Assembly (NCBI GenBank): GCA_011170375.1
Contig: DUEV01000002.1
Span: 186,001 to 250,000 of the forward strand
DNA from: Dehalococcoidia bacterium
Lineage (GTDB): Bacteria > Chloroflexota > Dehalococcoidia > Dehalococcoidales > Fen-1064
Length of the DNA stretch: 64,000 nt
Reading direction: 5' to 3'
Part shown: positions 8,826 through 16,582 of the stretch, piece after piece
Position numbering within the stretch: the first letter of the stretch is position 1
Layout: the number at the start of each line of letters is the position of its first letter
Program-made: the position numbers and the translations under genes
The notes under the pieces: model-generated
The model's input: only the letters and a program-made list of their open reading frames with translations
The model's database searches: none
Told to the model about the DNA's origin: nothing

Positions 8826-10545
8826 CTATGAGGCCGGTTGCATAACGTAGTGTGTCGTGCCACCAGTAACTGTCTCACTACGAAGCAACAGGATGATGTA
8901 TACCAGGTTCCAGGAGTCAACCCCGGTCGGCAGGTCCAGCTGCGCCGAAGTGGCACCCGGGTCAAGCAGTCCGTCTGACCACTTGATTTCGAAGGTGTCG
9001 ATATCCACACCGTCTTCGCTCATACCGTAAGACTGAGAATTCCAGACATTGTTCCAGGGATTTTGCCCGTTGTAAAGAGAGCCCCCGTTGAAATAAATCG
9101 AGTCACCCCACCAGACCGAGTCACCTTCACCAACAAAAACGGTCAGCTTGGCGGCATTCCCATCTACCTCTTCACCCCCGATTGGTTCGGGCACGATGAA
9201 ACCGGTAATGTTACCACCAGCCTCACCATCACCATCGAAATCTATGTTTGTATCATTGTGAGCATACATAAAGGTATCGTAGAGATAGAGCTGATGACCC
9301 TCGGTCTCAGCACTGCTGTAAATTATCAGGAGAGACCACCCGGCATATGACCACTGGTTGCCGGTATCGCCGTCGACGCCTCCCACAGTGTAAGTGCCAT
9401 TACCGGTGTAGTTGGTAGCGGGGTCGGGGGCCTTGGCACCAAACGTCCGGACCAGTGCTGTTACATCTTTGAAGCAGGCATAGGAGAAACCATTGGGGTC
9501 ACCACTGGAATAGAAGTTTGGCAGTACCTGGCTACCACTGGCTTCTAACTCCTGTGAGCCCTGTGCAGGCCGACCGCTCCCATCGAAATAGACCTGGTTA
9601 CCATCTATCTCGAAATTAATACTGGTGTCAGGAGTCTATTCGGCAGAGGTAATCGAGAAATTGTCGATATAGCAATATTCGCCGTCGCCACCGAAATTGT
9701 CCAGGTAGAATCGCATCTTGAATTCATCGGCCAAGAACTCGGTGGGGATAATATAGCTGAAGGTCTGTGGTGAACTACCGATGTTGCCAGCGAAGGCGGT
9801 AATCAGGCTCCCCCAGGTATCACCGTCATCTCCTGAGAACTGGAACCGGAGGGCGTCAGATGGTTCCAGGTCTCCCGATTCGCTTTGCTGCCACTGGATA
9901 CGGACTGTTCCCGGCTCATACGAGCTCAGGTCATCAACAACGCCGCTTTTAAGGGCTAAGTACCTGTGTCAGTAAGGAGCTTCACTGATGTGGTGTCCCC
10001 TGAATCTACCTGATGAAATCACCCAGTCATTTGCCGGATTGTCCCAGTGGCCGAAGTTATAACAGCTATTTTGATATATTGTGTCAACGCTACAATCAAG
10101 CCAGGCAGACCAGTAAAGGTAGGCAGCCACCACATCTCCATCGGCAGGGATGTCACTAACCGCTGTGGTGCTCTCCGCAAGGAGCAGGTTACGGATGCCA
10201 TTCGAGTCGCCATTCGTGTCTATCATCAGGGAGTTACCAATGGCACGATAGTCTCCTTCTATGGCTGAGCCAAGCTTACGAAGCTCAGACCTAGCGAAGT
10301 AGGACTCTATCTCGGTTCCTCCGGCAACAGAAACAACCCGGAAAACCTTGGTATCAGCATCCCAGGAAAGAGGGACGTCGCTGACTCCGCTTGTAGTTGT
10401 CCAGGCCACAGCCACCGGGCTAGTCCCTGCGTCAGCAGGAGTATACTCGAAGGTTATATCCGTAATCATCGGTGAGCCAGTCGGCTCAACGCCGGGAAAA
10501 GATGAGAACGGGACCGATATGAAGTCCCAGATGATTGCCTGGCCG
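8826..10545 (-). pseudogene. Decayed C-terminal part of a DUF3344-like surface protein
   Basis: The minus strand carries one long surface-protein reading with three breaks. A one-base frameshift near 10545 joins it to the PilX-like piece upstream (the other frame continues GQAIIWDFISVPFSSFPG). TGA at 9971-9969 and TAG at 9638-9636 then interrupt the same frame. Recognisable stretches are VVAAYLYWSAW, FYSSGDPNGFSYACFKDV, SYAGWSLLIIYSS, HQLYLYDTFMYAH and NPWNNVWNSQSYG, a pattern I associate with DUF3344-type beta-rich cell-surface proteins. A middle segment (about 9940-9640) looks like a separate adhesion-type beta domain. Ends at MQPAS. With three lesions it cannot be made as one chain. Confidence 0.65.
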
Positions 10546-11182
10546 CCACAGTGAGACTCACATCCGGTACGGAGTAGTAAGGGTCAGAAGGGTCCTCTTC
10601 CAGATTACTGGAGCCAGACACGTAGGTGAAGCCTAGAGGAAGCCATACTCCGATACTCTCTATCATCAGAGCGTCCTCTTCGCCCACTTCGGGGTAAAAA
10701 GTGATTTTAATCTGATAGGTCGAGGTATCGGGAGTGTTGCTCGTCACCACCAGCTTACCAGACTCGATGATGCTCCTTCCTTCAGCCGCACCCAGGAAGG
10801 GAACATCTTTGGGAATCCAGATATTTTCAACACTGACGGTGGTGTCTTTCCCATTGATTTGCTCGCTGAGGTCGTAGCTCCAGGTCGTGCCGAAATCATA
10901 AGGGTCATAGGGAGGCGTGGTTAGCAATGACTCCAGGCATTCATTATTAATCTGCCAGAGAACATCCTCAATACCGGAGTCAGCAGCATAAAGTTCGTCT
11001 GTCTTCTTTTCGTATGTTCGGCTAGATTTGACTGATGTCTGCATGTAGGACAGAAGGGGTGGGAGAGTAAGACACCCCAGAAGAAACAGGATGAGAACCA
11101 GAATCAATGCCTGGCCCCGTTCTTCGCGTAGTAGTATTCTACTGAGCGTATTTCGTATCTTTCTGCTCATAATATCCCACAT
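10466..11182 (-). CDS. PilX-like minor pilin-type protein, truncated by frameshift
   Basis: After a short basic leader (MSRKIRNTLSRILLREERGQ) comes a hydrophobic helix ALILVLILFLLGCLTLPPLL and then KTDELYAADSGIEDVLWQI, the pattern of PilX/PilK-type minor pilins with E/AADSG-like motif. The last ~20 residues (RQSSGTSYRSRSH...) are out of frame: a one-base shift near 10545 takes the reading into the surface protein described at 8826-10545. The original product was probably a membrane-anchored pilin-like surface protein of over 750 residues. It begins 4 bases after the prepilin gene at 11187. The start may be the second ATG at 11170. Confidence 0.6.
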   Translation of the reverse strand: MWDIMSRKIRNTLSRILLREERGQALILVLILFLLGCLTLPPLLSYMQTSVKSSRTYEKKTDELYAADSGIEDVLWQINNECLESLLTTPPYDPYDFGTTWSYDLSEQINGKDTTVSVENIWIPKDVPFLGAAEGRSIIESGKLVVTSNTPDTSTYQIKITFYPEVGEEDALMIESIGVWLPLGFTYVSGSSNLEEDPSDPYYSVPDVSLTVAARQSSGTSYRSRSHLFPALSRLAHR

Positions 11183-11186
11183 CTGG

Positions 11187-11702
11187 TTATAGCCCGGGTC
11201 TAGGCGTTATCTCACGAACCTTGCTCACGCTCTCGGCATGCGAGCCCTCGCCCACAGTAGTGGTTATCTTCAGTGTAAGCACTCCGTCAGAGAATTCGCA
11301 GCTGGTCATTTCAACATCCGGGTCAATGTACTGCGCTACCACAACTTCACTCTCCAGTTCCCCATCGGCAGAATACGACCGCCTGAGTGTACCGTCATCA
11401 ATAGTGTAGACAACCTCGTAGCCGGTATTGTCCCAGCCTACCCACTGTAATGTAAGGGGGAAACCTGAGGCCCCCTCCGGAGACACGGTCTGGGCCATCT
11501 GGACATCACGGCTTATCCAGTGGACAGCGTTCAAGGCGTGCTGACTCGCCGAGGTATGGTCGTTGTTACTGGCACTCTGATTAAGAACGTGGTAGGAAGC
11601 CGCCGCTGCGCCAACACCGATGATACTGGTAATAGCGAGAGTCACCATCATCTCGATTAAGGTGAACCCATTCTTGCCGTGTACCAGCCGCTTACATTTC
11701 AT
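11187..11702 (-). CDS. Type IV prepilin-like protein (PilW/PulJ-type)
   Basis: The 171-residue protein has a class III signal: a basic leader MKCKRLVHGKNG, the prepilin peptidase site G|FTLIE, and a hydrophobic helix MMVTLAITSIIGVGAAAASYHVL. The remaining ectodomain includes ALNAVHWISRDVQMAQTV, typical of PilW/PulJ-type minor pseudopilins. It overlaps the preceding prepilin gene by four bases (ATGA), so translation is coupled. Minor pilins prime fibre assembly or display surface domains. Confidence 0.8.
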   Translation of the reverse strand: MKCKRLVHGKNGFTLIEMMVTLAITSIIGVGAAAASYHVLNQSASNNDHTSASQHALNAVHWISRDVQMAQTVSPEGASGFPLTLQWVGWDNTGYEVVYTIDDGTLRRSYSADGELESEVVVAQYIDPDVEMTSCEFSDGVLTLKITTTVGEGSHAESVSKVREITPRPGL

Positions 11703-12049
11703 CTGTGCACCTTGTAGCTTTCCAGCCAGGCCACTTCTTTGTTGCGATGCCTGATTGTCACCGTTACTTTCTGGATACTGCCATTTCGGAAGGGGTCTAC
11801 GTCTATCTGGGCAGAGTAACCGGCATACTCGTCTGGAATCGGAACAGGGTCATACGAAAGGGCATAATCCTGCTTCCGCACGTTCTCCATTTGGCTTTCT
11901 GCCAGAATCCTGCCAGTAACAGCCTCATCAGCAATGAGACGAGAATTCGTAGCAGTAGTAACACCGCTAAGAAAGGTGACTCCGACAATGCCGAGGAGAG
12001 CCAGGGCTACCAGTGTCTCGACCAGTAAATTGCCTCTCTCGCCGCTCAT
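11699..12049 (-). CDS. Type IV prepilin-like protein (PilV/PulI-type)
   Basis: The 116-residue protein starts MSGERGNLLVETLVALALLGIVG: a short leader, a prepilin peptidase site (G|NLLVE), and a hydrophobic helix with the conserved Glu at +5. The ectodomain SQMENVRKQDYALSYDP fits PilV/PulI-type minor pilins. It is the first gene of a three-gene minus-strand cluster. No pilus assembly ATPase, platform protein or peptidase is encoded in the window, so those must lie elsewhere. Confidence 0.78.
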   Translation of the reverse strand: MSGERGNLLVETLVALALLGIVGVTFLSGVTTATNSRLIADEAVTGRILAESQMENVRKQDYALSYDPVPIPDEYAGYSAQIDVDPFRNGSIQKVTVTIRHRNKEVAWLESYKVHR

Positions 12050-12288
12050 ATACGTGAACGCTCCATCAGGCTCTTTATGTCCCCGAAATCCGTTTATAGA
12101 AAGGGTATAACAGGCGCTATACGTACGTGCTTGAAGCCCCTTCTAAGTACTTATATGTATCTATTATTATCGCTGGAGTGAAGCACGAGCAGCAATCATC
12201 CGTTGGCCATGCTCAGCGTGGTATTTTCGTACCACCTGACGTGGACTGGTTTGTATCCGGTTCTGCAGATTTGATGACAGCCTAAGAT

Positions 12289-12317
12289 TTGACGAGGTCT
12301 CAAGTGACCGGTATACT
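12289..12317 (+). promoter_or_regulatory. Sigma-70-type promoter
   Basis: TTGACG at 12289-12294 and TATACT at 12312-12317 are 17 bases apart, 34 bases ahead of the SnoaL-like gene start. The 300-base stretch 12050-12350 holds nothing else I can recognise. Confidence 0.6.
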
Positions 12318-12350
12318 TCCCAAAGGACAGAATTCAGTTGGAGGTCTAGC

Positions 12351-13034
12351 ATGAATGTAGAGGAATTAGAAGCGAGGCTTGAAGCCCTGGAGAAACAGGT
12401 CCAAACACTACAGGACATCGAAGAGATAAAAACTCTGCAGAAGGCGTACGGCTACTACATCGAGCACTGGATGTCGCAGGAGATAATAGACCTGTTTGCC
12501 GATGGTCCCGATGTTTCCTTAACGCTGGCGGCGGGTACTTATCTGGGCAAGGAAGGGATCAGGAGGTATTTTGAGAACGTCAAACCCACTGCTGACTTTC
12601 TGCATCAGGTGATGCAGCTTTCGGGTATCGTCAATGTAGACCCGGACGGCAAAACGGCCAAGGGGAGGTGGTACGGTTACGGGGCGATTGCTGTCCCTTC
12701 AGCTGCAGGCGTAAGGGAGTCCTTTATGGGCGGAATATACGGAAGCGAGTATATCAAAGAGGACGGTACCTGGAAGATAAAAAAACTCCGGTTCGACCTC
12801 AATTACACCGGCACCCCGGCACGAGGATGGGTGAGACCGGAGCAGGCTGCCGCAGTAGACCCTCAATATACTCCGACAAGGCTTGAAGCCGATATCCCCC
12901 GCACCTTTAACCCGCGCTACCCTTCGGGTTATATCTTCCCCTTCCACTACAAACACCCCGTCACCGGCAAGGAGACCTCGGAAGGAGTGCGTAATTCCTC
13001 TATAGAGGGTGTGGACAAATGGGAGTATAGTTAA
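12351..13034 (+). CDS. SnoaL-like (NTF2-fold) protein
   Basis: The 227-residue protein starts at ATG with TTGGAGGTC ahead. A short coiled coil (residues 3-28, EELEARLEALEKQVQTLQDIEEI) leads into an NTF2/SnoaL-like cone-fold domain (TLQKAYGYYIEHWMSQEIIDLFADG, later GRWYGYGAIAVPS and YIKEDGTWKIKKLRF). Such proteins act as small dehydratases, isomerases or ligand binders; no catalytic set can be assigned here. A promoter at 12289 and a hairpin at 13079 make it a single-gene unit. Confidence 0.75.
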   Translation: MNVEELEARLEALEKQVQTLQDIEEIKTLQKAYGYYIEHWMSQEIIDLFADGPDVSLTLAAGTYLGKEGIRRYFENVKPTADFLHQVMQLSGIVNVDPDGKTAKGRWYGYGAIAVPSAAGVRESFMGGIYGSEYIKEDGTWKIKKLRFDLNYTGTPARGWVRPEQAAAVDPQYTPTRLEADIPRTFNPRYPSGYIFPFHYKHPVTGKETSEGVRNSSIEGVDKWEYS

Positions 13035-13078
13035 GTCACTTGTGACACAGCTTCTGGAAAATATCGTTAAATGATAAT

Positions 13079-13110
13079 AAAAGTGGGGGGCAAAGATGCT
13101 CCCTGCTTTT
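13079..13110 (+). terminator. Rho-independent terminator
   Basis: AAAAGTGGGGGGC and GCTCCCTGCTTTT pair (with G-U pairs) around a short loop and end in a T run, 45 bases after the SnoaL-like gene. Confidence 0.65.
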
Positions 13111-13131
13111 TATTCAAACTAAACTGACCAG

Positions 13132-13161
13132 CTACCACTGGACGAACACAGGCATTACTGT
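13132..13161 (-). repeat. dnaN-tail-like repeat, copy 3
   Basis: The minus strand reads TVMPVFVQW then TAG, equivalent to the VVMPMFVQW-stop end of DnaN; preceding codons (NIKT) weakly match NYTH. The following CTGGTC/GCT bases also resemble the sequence after the dnaN stop. Confidence 0.6.
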
Positions 13162-13222
13162 AGTTTTATATTGAGAGCGAGCTTCTAAAGAGAGGTTTTT
13201 ATCGGTTTAATGTAATATGTAC

Positions 13223-13251
13223 TTGACAAATAGTAATTTTAGTGTTACAAT
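13223..13251 (+). promoter_or_regulatory. Sigma-70-type promoter
   Basis: TTGACA at 13223-13228 and TACAAT at 13246-13251 with a 17-base spacer lie 39 bases ahead of the membrane protein/XRE regulator pair. Confidence 0.7.
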
Positions 13252-13289
13252 ATGTCTGTTATAGAATACTATAAGAAGAGGAGGAAGCA

Positions 13290-13724
13290 ATGGCACCACT
13301 GCAGAGACGGGCACTATACGGTCTAGTATTTGGTATTGTGTGGGCGGCCGCTATGGCTGTGGTTTTCGTATTGAAGGGAGGAGTGAGCACTTTTACCGAA
13401 GACCAAGGGTTCCGGCTGATAATAGACGGACTGTGGATAGGAGGTCTGGTCGTATACTTAGTATTATTCGTTACGATTACACGCCAACCAGCGAAATTCG
13501 ATGAACGAGACAAGTCTATTATGGATAGATCAGCCAAGGTACAATGGTGTGCAGTGATATTATCGCTGGTTGGCTGGGTTATAGGGCTGACTGAAAGTTA
13601 CTGGGACCAGGGAATTCCACCGATATTCATGTATATTGTCTTCATGTCCACTCTTATTGTTAGCACTGTAGCCCAATCTGCAGGCATCCTGATCGGCTAC
13701 TGGAGAATGAACCGAAATGGTTAA
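13290..13724 (+). CDS. Four-helix membrane protein (DUF2178-like)
   Basis: The 144-residue protein has four hydrophobic segments (about residues 10-28, 45-62, 85-103 and 112-135). The loop after the second carries FDERDKSIMDRSAKVQW, the conserved part of DUF2178-type proteins. AGAGGAGGAAG lies just before the ATG. The gene overlaps the start of an XRE regulator by eight bases. Such membrane-protein/HTH pairs are common, and the membrane partner probably modulates or is controlled by the regulator; the function is unknown. Confidence 0.75.
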   Translation: MAPLQRRALYGLVFGIVWAAAMAVVFVLKGGVSTFTEDQGFRLIIDGLWIGGLVVYLVLFVTITRQPAKFDERDKSIMDRSAKVQWCAVILSLVGWVIGLTESYWDQGIPPIFMYIVFMSTLIVSTVAQSAGILIGYWRMNRNG

Positions 13725-13929
13725 TATAAAGAACCGTATAAGAAGACTGCGTTTCGATAATGATGAGATGACGCAAGAAGAGCTAGCCAACCGTGCCGGT
13801 TGCACTCGGCAGACCATTATCGCCCTTGAACAGGGTAAATATGTGCCGTCTATAGAGCTTGCCTTCAAACTGGCGAGAGTATTTGGTGTAGCGCTGGAGG
13901 ATGTCTTTCAATATGAAGAGGATACGTAA
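13717..13929 (+). CDS. XRE/Cro-type transcriptional regulator
   Basis: The 70-residue protein is a single helix-turn-helix domain: NRIRRLRFDNDEMTQEELANRAG is helices 1-2, then CTRQTIIALEQGKYVPS the recognition helix, and LAFKLARVFGVALEDVF the end. Its start overlaps the 3' end of the four-helix membrane protein gene, so the two are translationally coupled. It most likely regulates its own promoter at 13223. Confidence 0.88.
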   Translation: MVNIKNRIRRLRFDNDEMTQEELANRAGCTRQTIIALEQGKYVPSIELAFKLARVFGVALEDVFQYEEDT

Positions 13930-14043
13930 GTGCGATATTGAACCAGACAAACAGCGGGATATCTGACTTCTTTGCACATCCGATTGGCCGAGCGGGAAAG
14001 AGGCTTTAGGTATCACGCCTCAAACTCAATCTTGATAACGACT

Positions 14044-14508
14044 TCAGGCTGACTGCAATTCAGAAGTACAGTTCGGACATCGAGTAGCCTTAATTGAGAT
14101 ATTCGTATAGCAATAAGGGCATTCTCTGGTATCAGGCGGCGGTGCCTCCTCTTGGGCCTTCTGGCGAGCATGCATTTTAGCGATTGGACGGACTATGAAG
14201 AAAAAGATTGCAGCCGCGAGAATGATAAAGCTAACTATGGCATTGATAAATATGCCATAATTTATGGTAACGGCACCGGCTTCTTGAGCGGCGGCAAGAG
14301 AGGCATAAGGCCCGGCTACGGTACCCTCTTTCAGGACTACAAACAGGTTAGTGAAATCCACATCACCAAGTGCTAATCCAATTGGTGGCATAATAACATC
14401 TTTTACCAGCGAATTAACAATTGCAGCAAAAGCGACGCCAATTACTATACCAACCGCCAGGTCAACAACACTCCCCCGCATTATGAATGCCCTGAAATCC
14501 TTTAACAT
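14044..14508 (-). CDS. mscL: Large-conductance mechanosensitive channel with zinc-ribbon tail
   Basis: ATG 14508 is chosen because GGAGGGG lies seven bases ahead; an ATG at 14523 would overlap that site. The 154-residue protein has the MscL start MLKDFRAFIMRGSVVDLAVGIVIGVAFAAIVNSLVKDVI (helix 1), a periplasmic loop, and helix 2 (INAIVSFIILAAAIFFFIVRP). After the usual C-terminal helix comes an extra CPYCYTNISIKATRCPNC zinc ribbon. MscL opens at high membrane tension to release solutes. The added ribbon is on the cytosolic side. Confidence 0.92.
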   Translation of the reverse strand: MLKDFRAFIMRGSVVDLAVGIVIGVAFAAIVNSLVKDVIMPPIGLALGDVDFTNLFVVLKEGTVAGPYASLAAAQEAGAVTINYGIFINAIVSFIILAAAIFFFIVRPIAKMHARQKAQEEAPPPDTRECPYCYTNISIKATRCPNCTSELQSA

Positions 14509-14620
14509 GGTACCCCTCCACATTTATTGAACCGAATATTCACATAAATAATTCAGTTTGTCAATAGAGATTTTTCTGTCACAGACTTATACCGGAAACA
14601 TCATGTGAAATGGTATTACT

Positions 14621-14652
14621 AAAAAGAAAAAGGAGGGCATTTGAGCTCCTCC
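14621..14652 (-). terminator. Probable terminator
   Basis: On the minus strand GGAGG and CCTCC pair over an 11-base loop and are followed by TTTTTCTTTTT. It lies after the small zinc-ribbon gene ending at 14698. Confidence 0.5.
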
Positions 14653-14697
14653 GCAATCGTTTGAAAAGCGGTACCTCATCAACAACCGGACACTATT

Positions 14698-14934
14698 TCA
14701 AGTCTGAGAGTGGCTACTATCAGGTGTATTATTCGCCGGGCAAGATTGACCGGTTTCCCTCTTATCATCTGTTATGCGGACATGTAATAATTCCACACCA
14801 CGGGAAGGAAGGTAGTTTTCTTCGATTAAAAGCTGGGCCCCACAGGAGCCACACCGTTGGTGGCACGGGTTTGCGAGTGCCCAGCCAAAATGCTCAGTTC
14901 CGCACGAGGGACAAACCCCTCTTGGTAGGTTCAT
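14698..14934 (-). CDS. Small zinc-ribbon protein
   Basis: The 78-residue protein has two CxxC pairs, CPSCGTEH and CGSCGAQL (residues 8-31), the ligand set of a zinc ribbon. The C-terminal half has no recognisable motif. Its start overlaps the end of the preceding gene by four bases (ATGA), pointing to coupled translation. Function unknown. Confidence 0.6.
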   Translation of the reverse strand: MNLPRGVCPSCGTEHFGWALANPCHQRCGSCGAQLLIEENYLPSRGVELLHVRITDDKRETGQSCPANNTPDSSHSQT

Positions 14935-15149
14935 TTCAACTGAATCCCTTTAGTTTCGGCAATATCAGCCAGTTGCTTCAGTAATAGTGACGTTTCTTCC
15001 AATTGATGCACATCAGGCACGGGAAAAGGCTCCTGTCTTTTTTCCTCATGTATTTGTTTCAACTTCCGCGATAACTCGAAGCCCTGCTCCAGCCCTCTTG
15101 TATAGGCGGCACTGATATCGCTATGGTATTTTTCTCTTTTTATAAACAT
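14931..15149 (-). CDS. Small helical protein of unknown function
   Basis: The 72-residue product is charged and mostly helical (ISAAYTRGLEQGFELSRKLKQIHEEKRQE, then LEETSLLLKQLADIAETKG). No family is recognised. It overlaps the downstream zinc-ribbon gene by four bases. The ribosome site ahead of its ATG is weak. A motif GLEQGFELSRKL here is comparable to GYQDGFWAARKL in the next gene upstream (15200-15442), so the two may be related. Confidence 0.5.
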   Translation of the reverse strand: MFIKREKYHSDISAAYTRGLEQGFELSRKLKQIHEEKRQEPFPVPDVHQLEETSLLLKQLADIAETKGIQLK

Positions 15150-15199
15150 TGTAGCGTCTCGTGTAACACTAGCCAGTAACAGCTAGTTTCCGTATTTTG

Positions 15200-15442
15200 C
15201 TAAAAAACCGAGATTTTCTCCTTAAGGGACTCCATCTTGGCAAGCTGATATTTCGCGTCGAGCTTACGCGCTGCCCAGAACCCATCTTGATAACCCTGAC
15301 CGTAATCCGAGCCGACGGCACAAGCCTTATCAAACATCTCGTATATCTCCATCGTCTGCGACGCCATCGAAAGATAGTCCTCTAGCTCTACTTGGACCAA
15401 AACCTGGTCCAGTTCTTCATTAATAGCAGCGGTTGACTCCAT
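15200..15442 (-). CDS. Small acidic protein of unknown function
   Basis: ATG 15442 has AGGAGATAG directly ahead and gives 80 residues; a frame from 15493 would swallow that ribosome site. The product is acidic and helical (EELDQVLVQVELEDYLSMASQTMEIYEMFDKA) with GYQDGFWAARKLDAKYQ near the end. I do not recognise the family. It is followed on the same strand by two further small genes. Confidence 0.5.
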   Translation of the reverse strand: MESTAAINEELDQVLVQVELEDYLSMASQTMEIYEMFDKACAVGSDYGQGYQDGFWAARKLDAKYQLAKMESLKEKISVF

Positions 15443-15523
15443 TCTATCTCCTGTCACGATAATCTCTCCTTTTAAATAGTAACTCTCGTCCAAGAACAGT
15501 ACTTACGTATATACTCTGTATGA

Positions 15524-15547
15524 TAGTAAAGTAATGGTACTTTAGTA
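15524..15547. promoter_or_regulatory. Near-perfect inverted repeat, possible operator
   Basis: TAGTAAAGTA and TACTTTAGTA pair over ATGG with one mismatch. It is about 80 bases before the start of the small acidic protein gene. There is no T run, so an operator is more likely than a terminator. The rest of 15548-15878 shows nothing I recognise. Confidence 0.4.
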
Positions 15548-15878
15548 ATGATGATTATCCTACGTAGGCGAAATTTAGAAAAGGGTCTAATGACCTAGGA
15601 TTGGAACCTATGCGGTTAAACTTAGCTTGCCTGAAGTGTCTAAATATTTGAATCCGGGGGTCAGGAATGTTCCAAGCCACTCTCTGGTAACCACTCCAAG
15701 TAAGATGCTGGCCTTAGGGTTATAAGAAGCGGGAGTGTCTCCAGTACTTATAGCTATCTACAAGCAGCCCAAAGTACTATTCCTCTCTGAGGCATCTGAA
15801 AGTAGAATAAAGATGTAATCAACATGTATGTTAGAAGATAACTGCTCCTGCTCGAGAGCTAGATTGTGGAGGGTAGAG

Positions 15879-16463
15879 ATGGCTGAATATAAAGAATTGC
15901 TTGGGAAAAAATTCCAGGTTGTCCAGAACGGGCTTGACCCAAACGAGGTAACTGAATATCTCATGAGAGAAGTCGGTTCAAGCGATACCGTCTTCAGACA
16001 ACTGGAGCAGTTCTCAGCTTTACAGGCGGCAACCAAAACCATAGATGATGCGATAAAGCAGGCGAGGGACCTGGCAGAGCATGCCAAGGTTAAAGCTACG
16101 GCAGAGGCAGAGCAGAGGAAAGCACAAGCAGTCGAAGAGGGGAAAAAGCTTGCTGCAAAGATAATAAATGAGGCCGGAACTAGTGTTCTTGCCTACTTCG
16201 ATAACGCTTCTTCCATCATGATGGAAGCCATGAATGAAGCCTTTAAGAAAACCAAAGATCAGGTTTCTGGAGACCGTGCCAAGACTCGTGAAAAAATTGA
16301 AAAGGCAGTTGGGGCAGGGATTAGCCAGGTAATGACAGACATGGAGAACCCTGCTAAAGAATCATCCGACACCCAGCCTGAGTCGACCAATCCCAGCCCG
16401 ACAAACAAAGCTGCGAGTGTGGCATCATCGGCTTCGTCTGATCCCTGGGAAGACTCTCGCTAA
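15879..16463 (+). CDS. Coiled-coil protein of unknown function
   Basis: ATG 15879 follows GGAGGGTAGAG; a start at 15828 has no site. The 194-residue protein has a short ordered head (KELLGKKFQVVQNGLDPNEVTEYLM, reminiscent of DivIVA-like proteins), a long Ala/Glu/Lys-rich helix (residues ~55-110), and a Ser/Pro/Thr-rich tail. DivIVA-type proteins mark curved membrane and recruit cell-division or secretion factors, but similarity here is limited to a short head motif, so the role is open. Confidence 0.65.
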   Translation: MAEYKELLGKKFQVVQNGLDPNEVTEYLMREVGSSDTVFRQLEQFSALQAATKTIDDAIKQARDLAEHAKVKATAEAEQRKAQAVEEGKKLAAKIINEAGTSVLAYFDNASSIMMEAMNEAFKKTKDQVSGDRAKTREKIEKAVGAGISQVMTDMENPAKESSDTQPESTNPSPTNKAASVASSASSDPWEDSR

Positions 16464-16582
16464 ATACAAGAACACAGTCCTGTGCTATCTGATAGACCCT
16501 ATCTACGGCTACCCGGTGATGGCAGCGAAGTATAACTGGGCCAACTCACCGCCACTTTCGGTATTTCTACTTAGCCTTTCGC

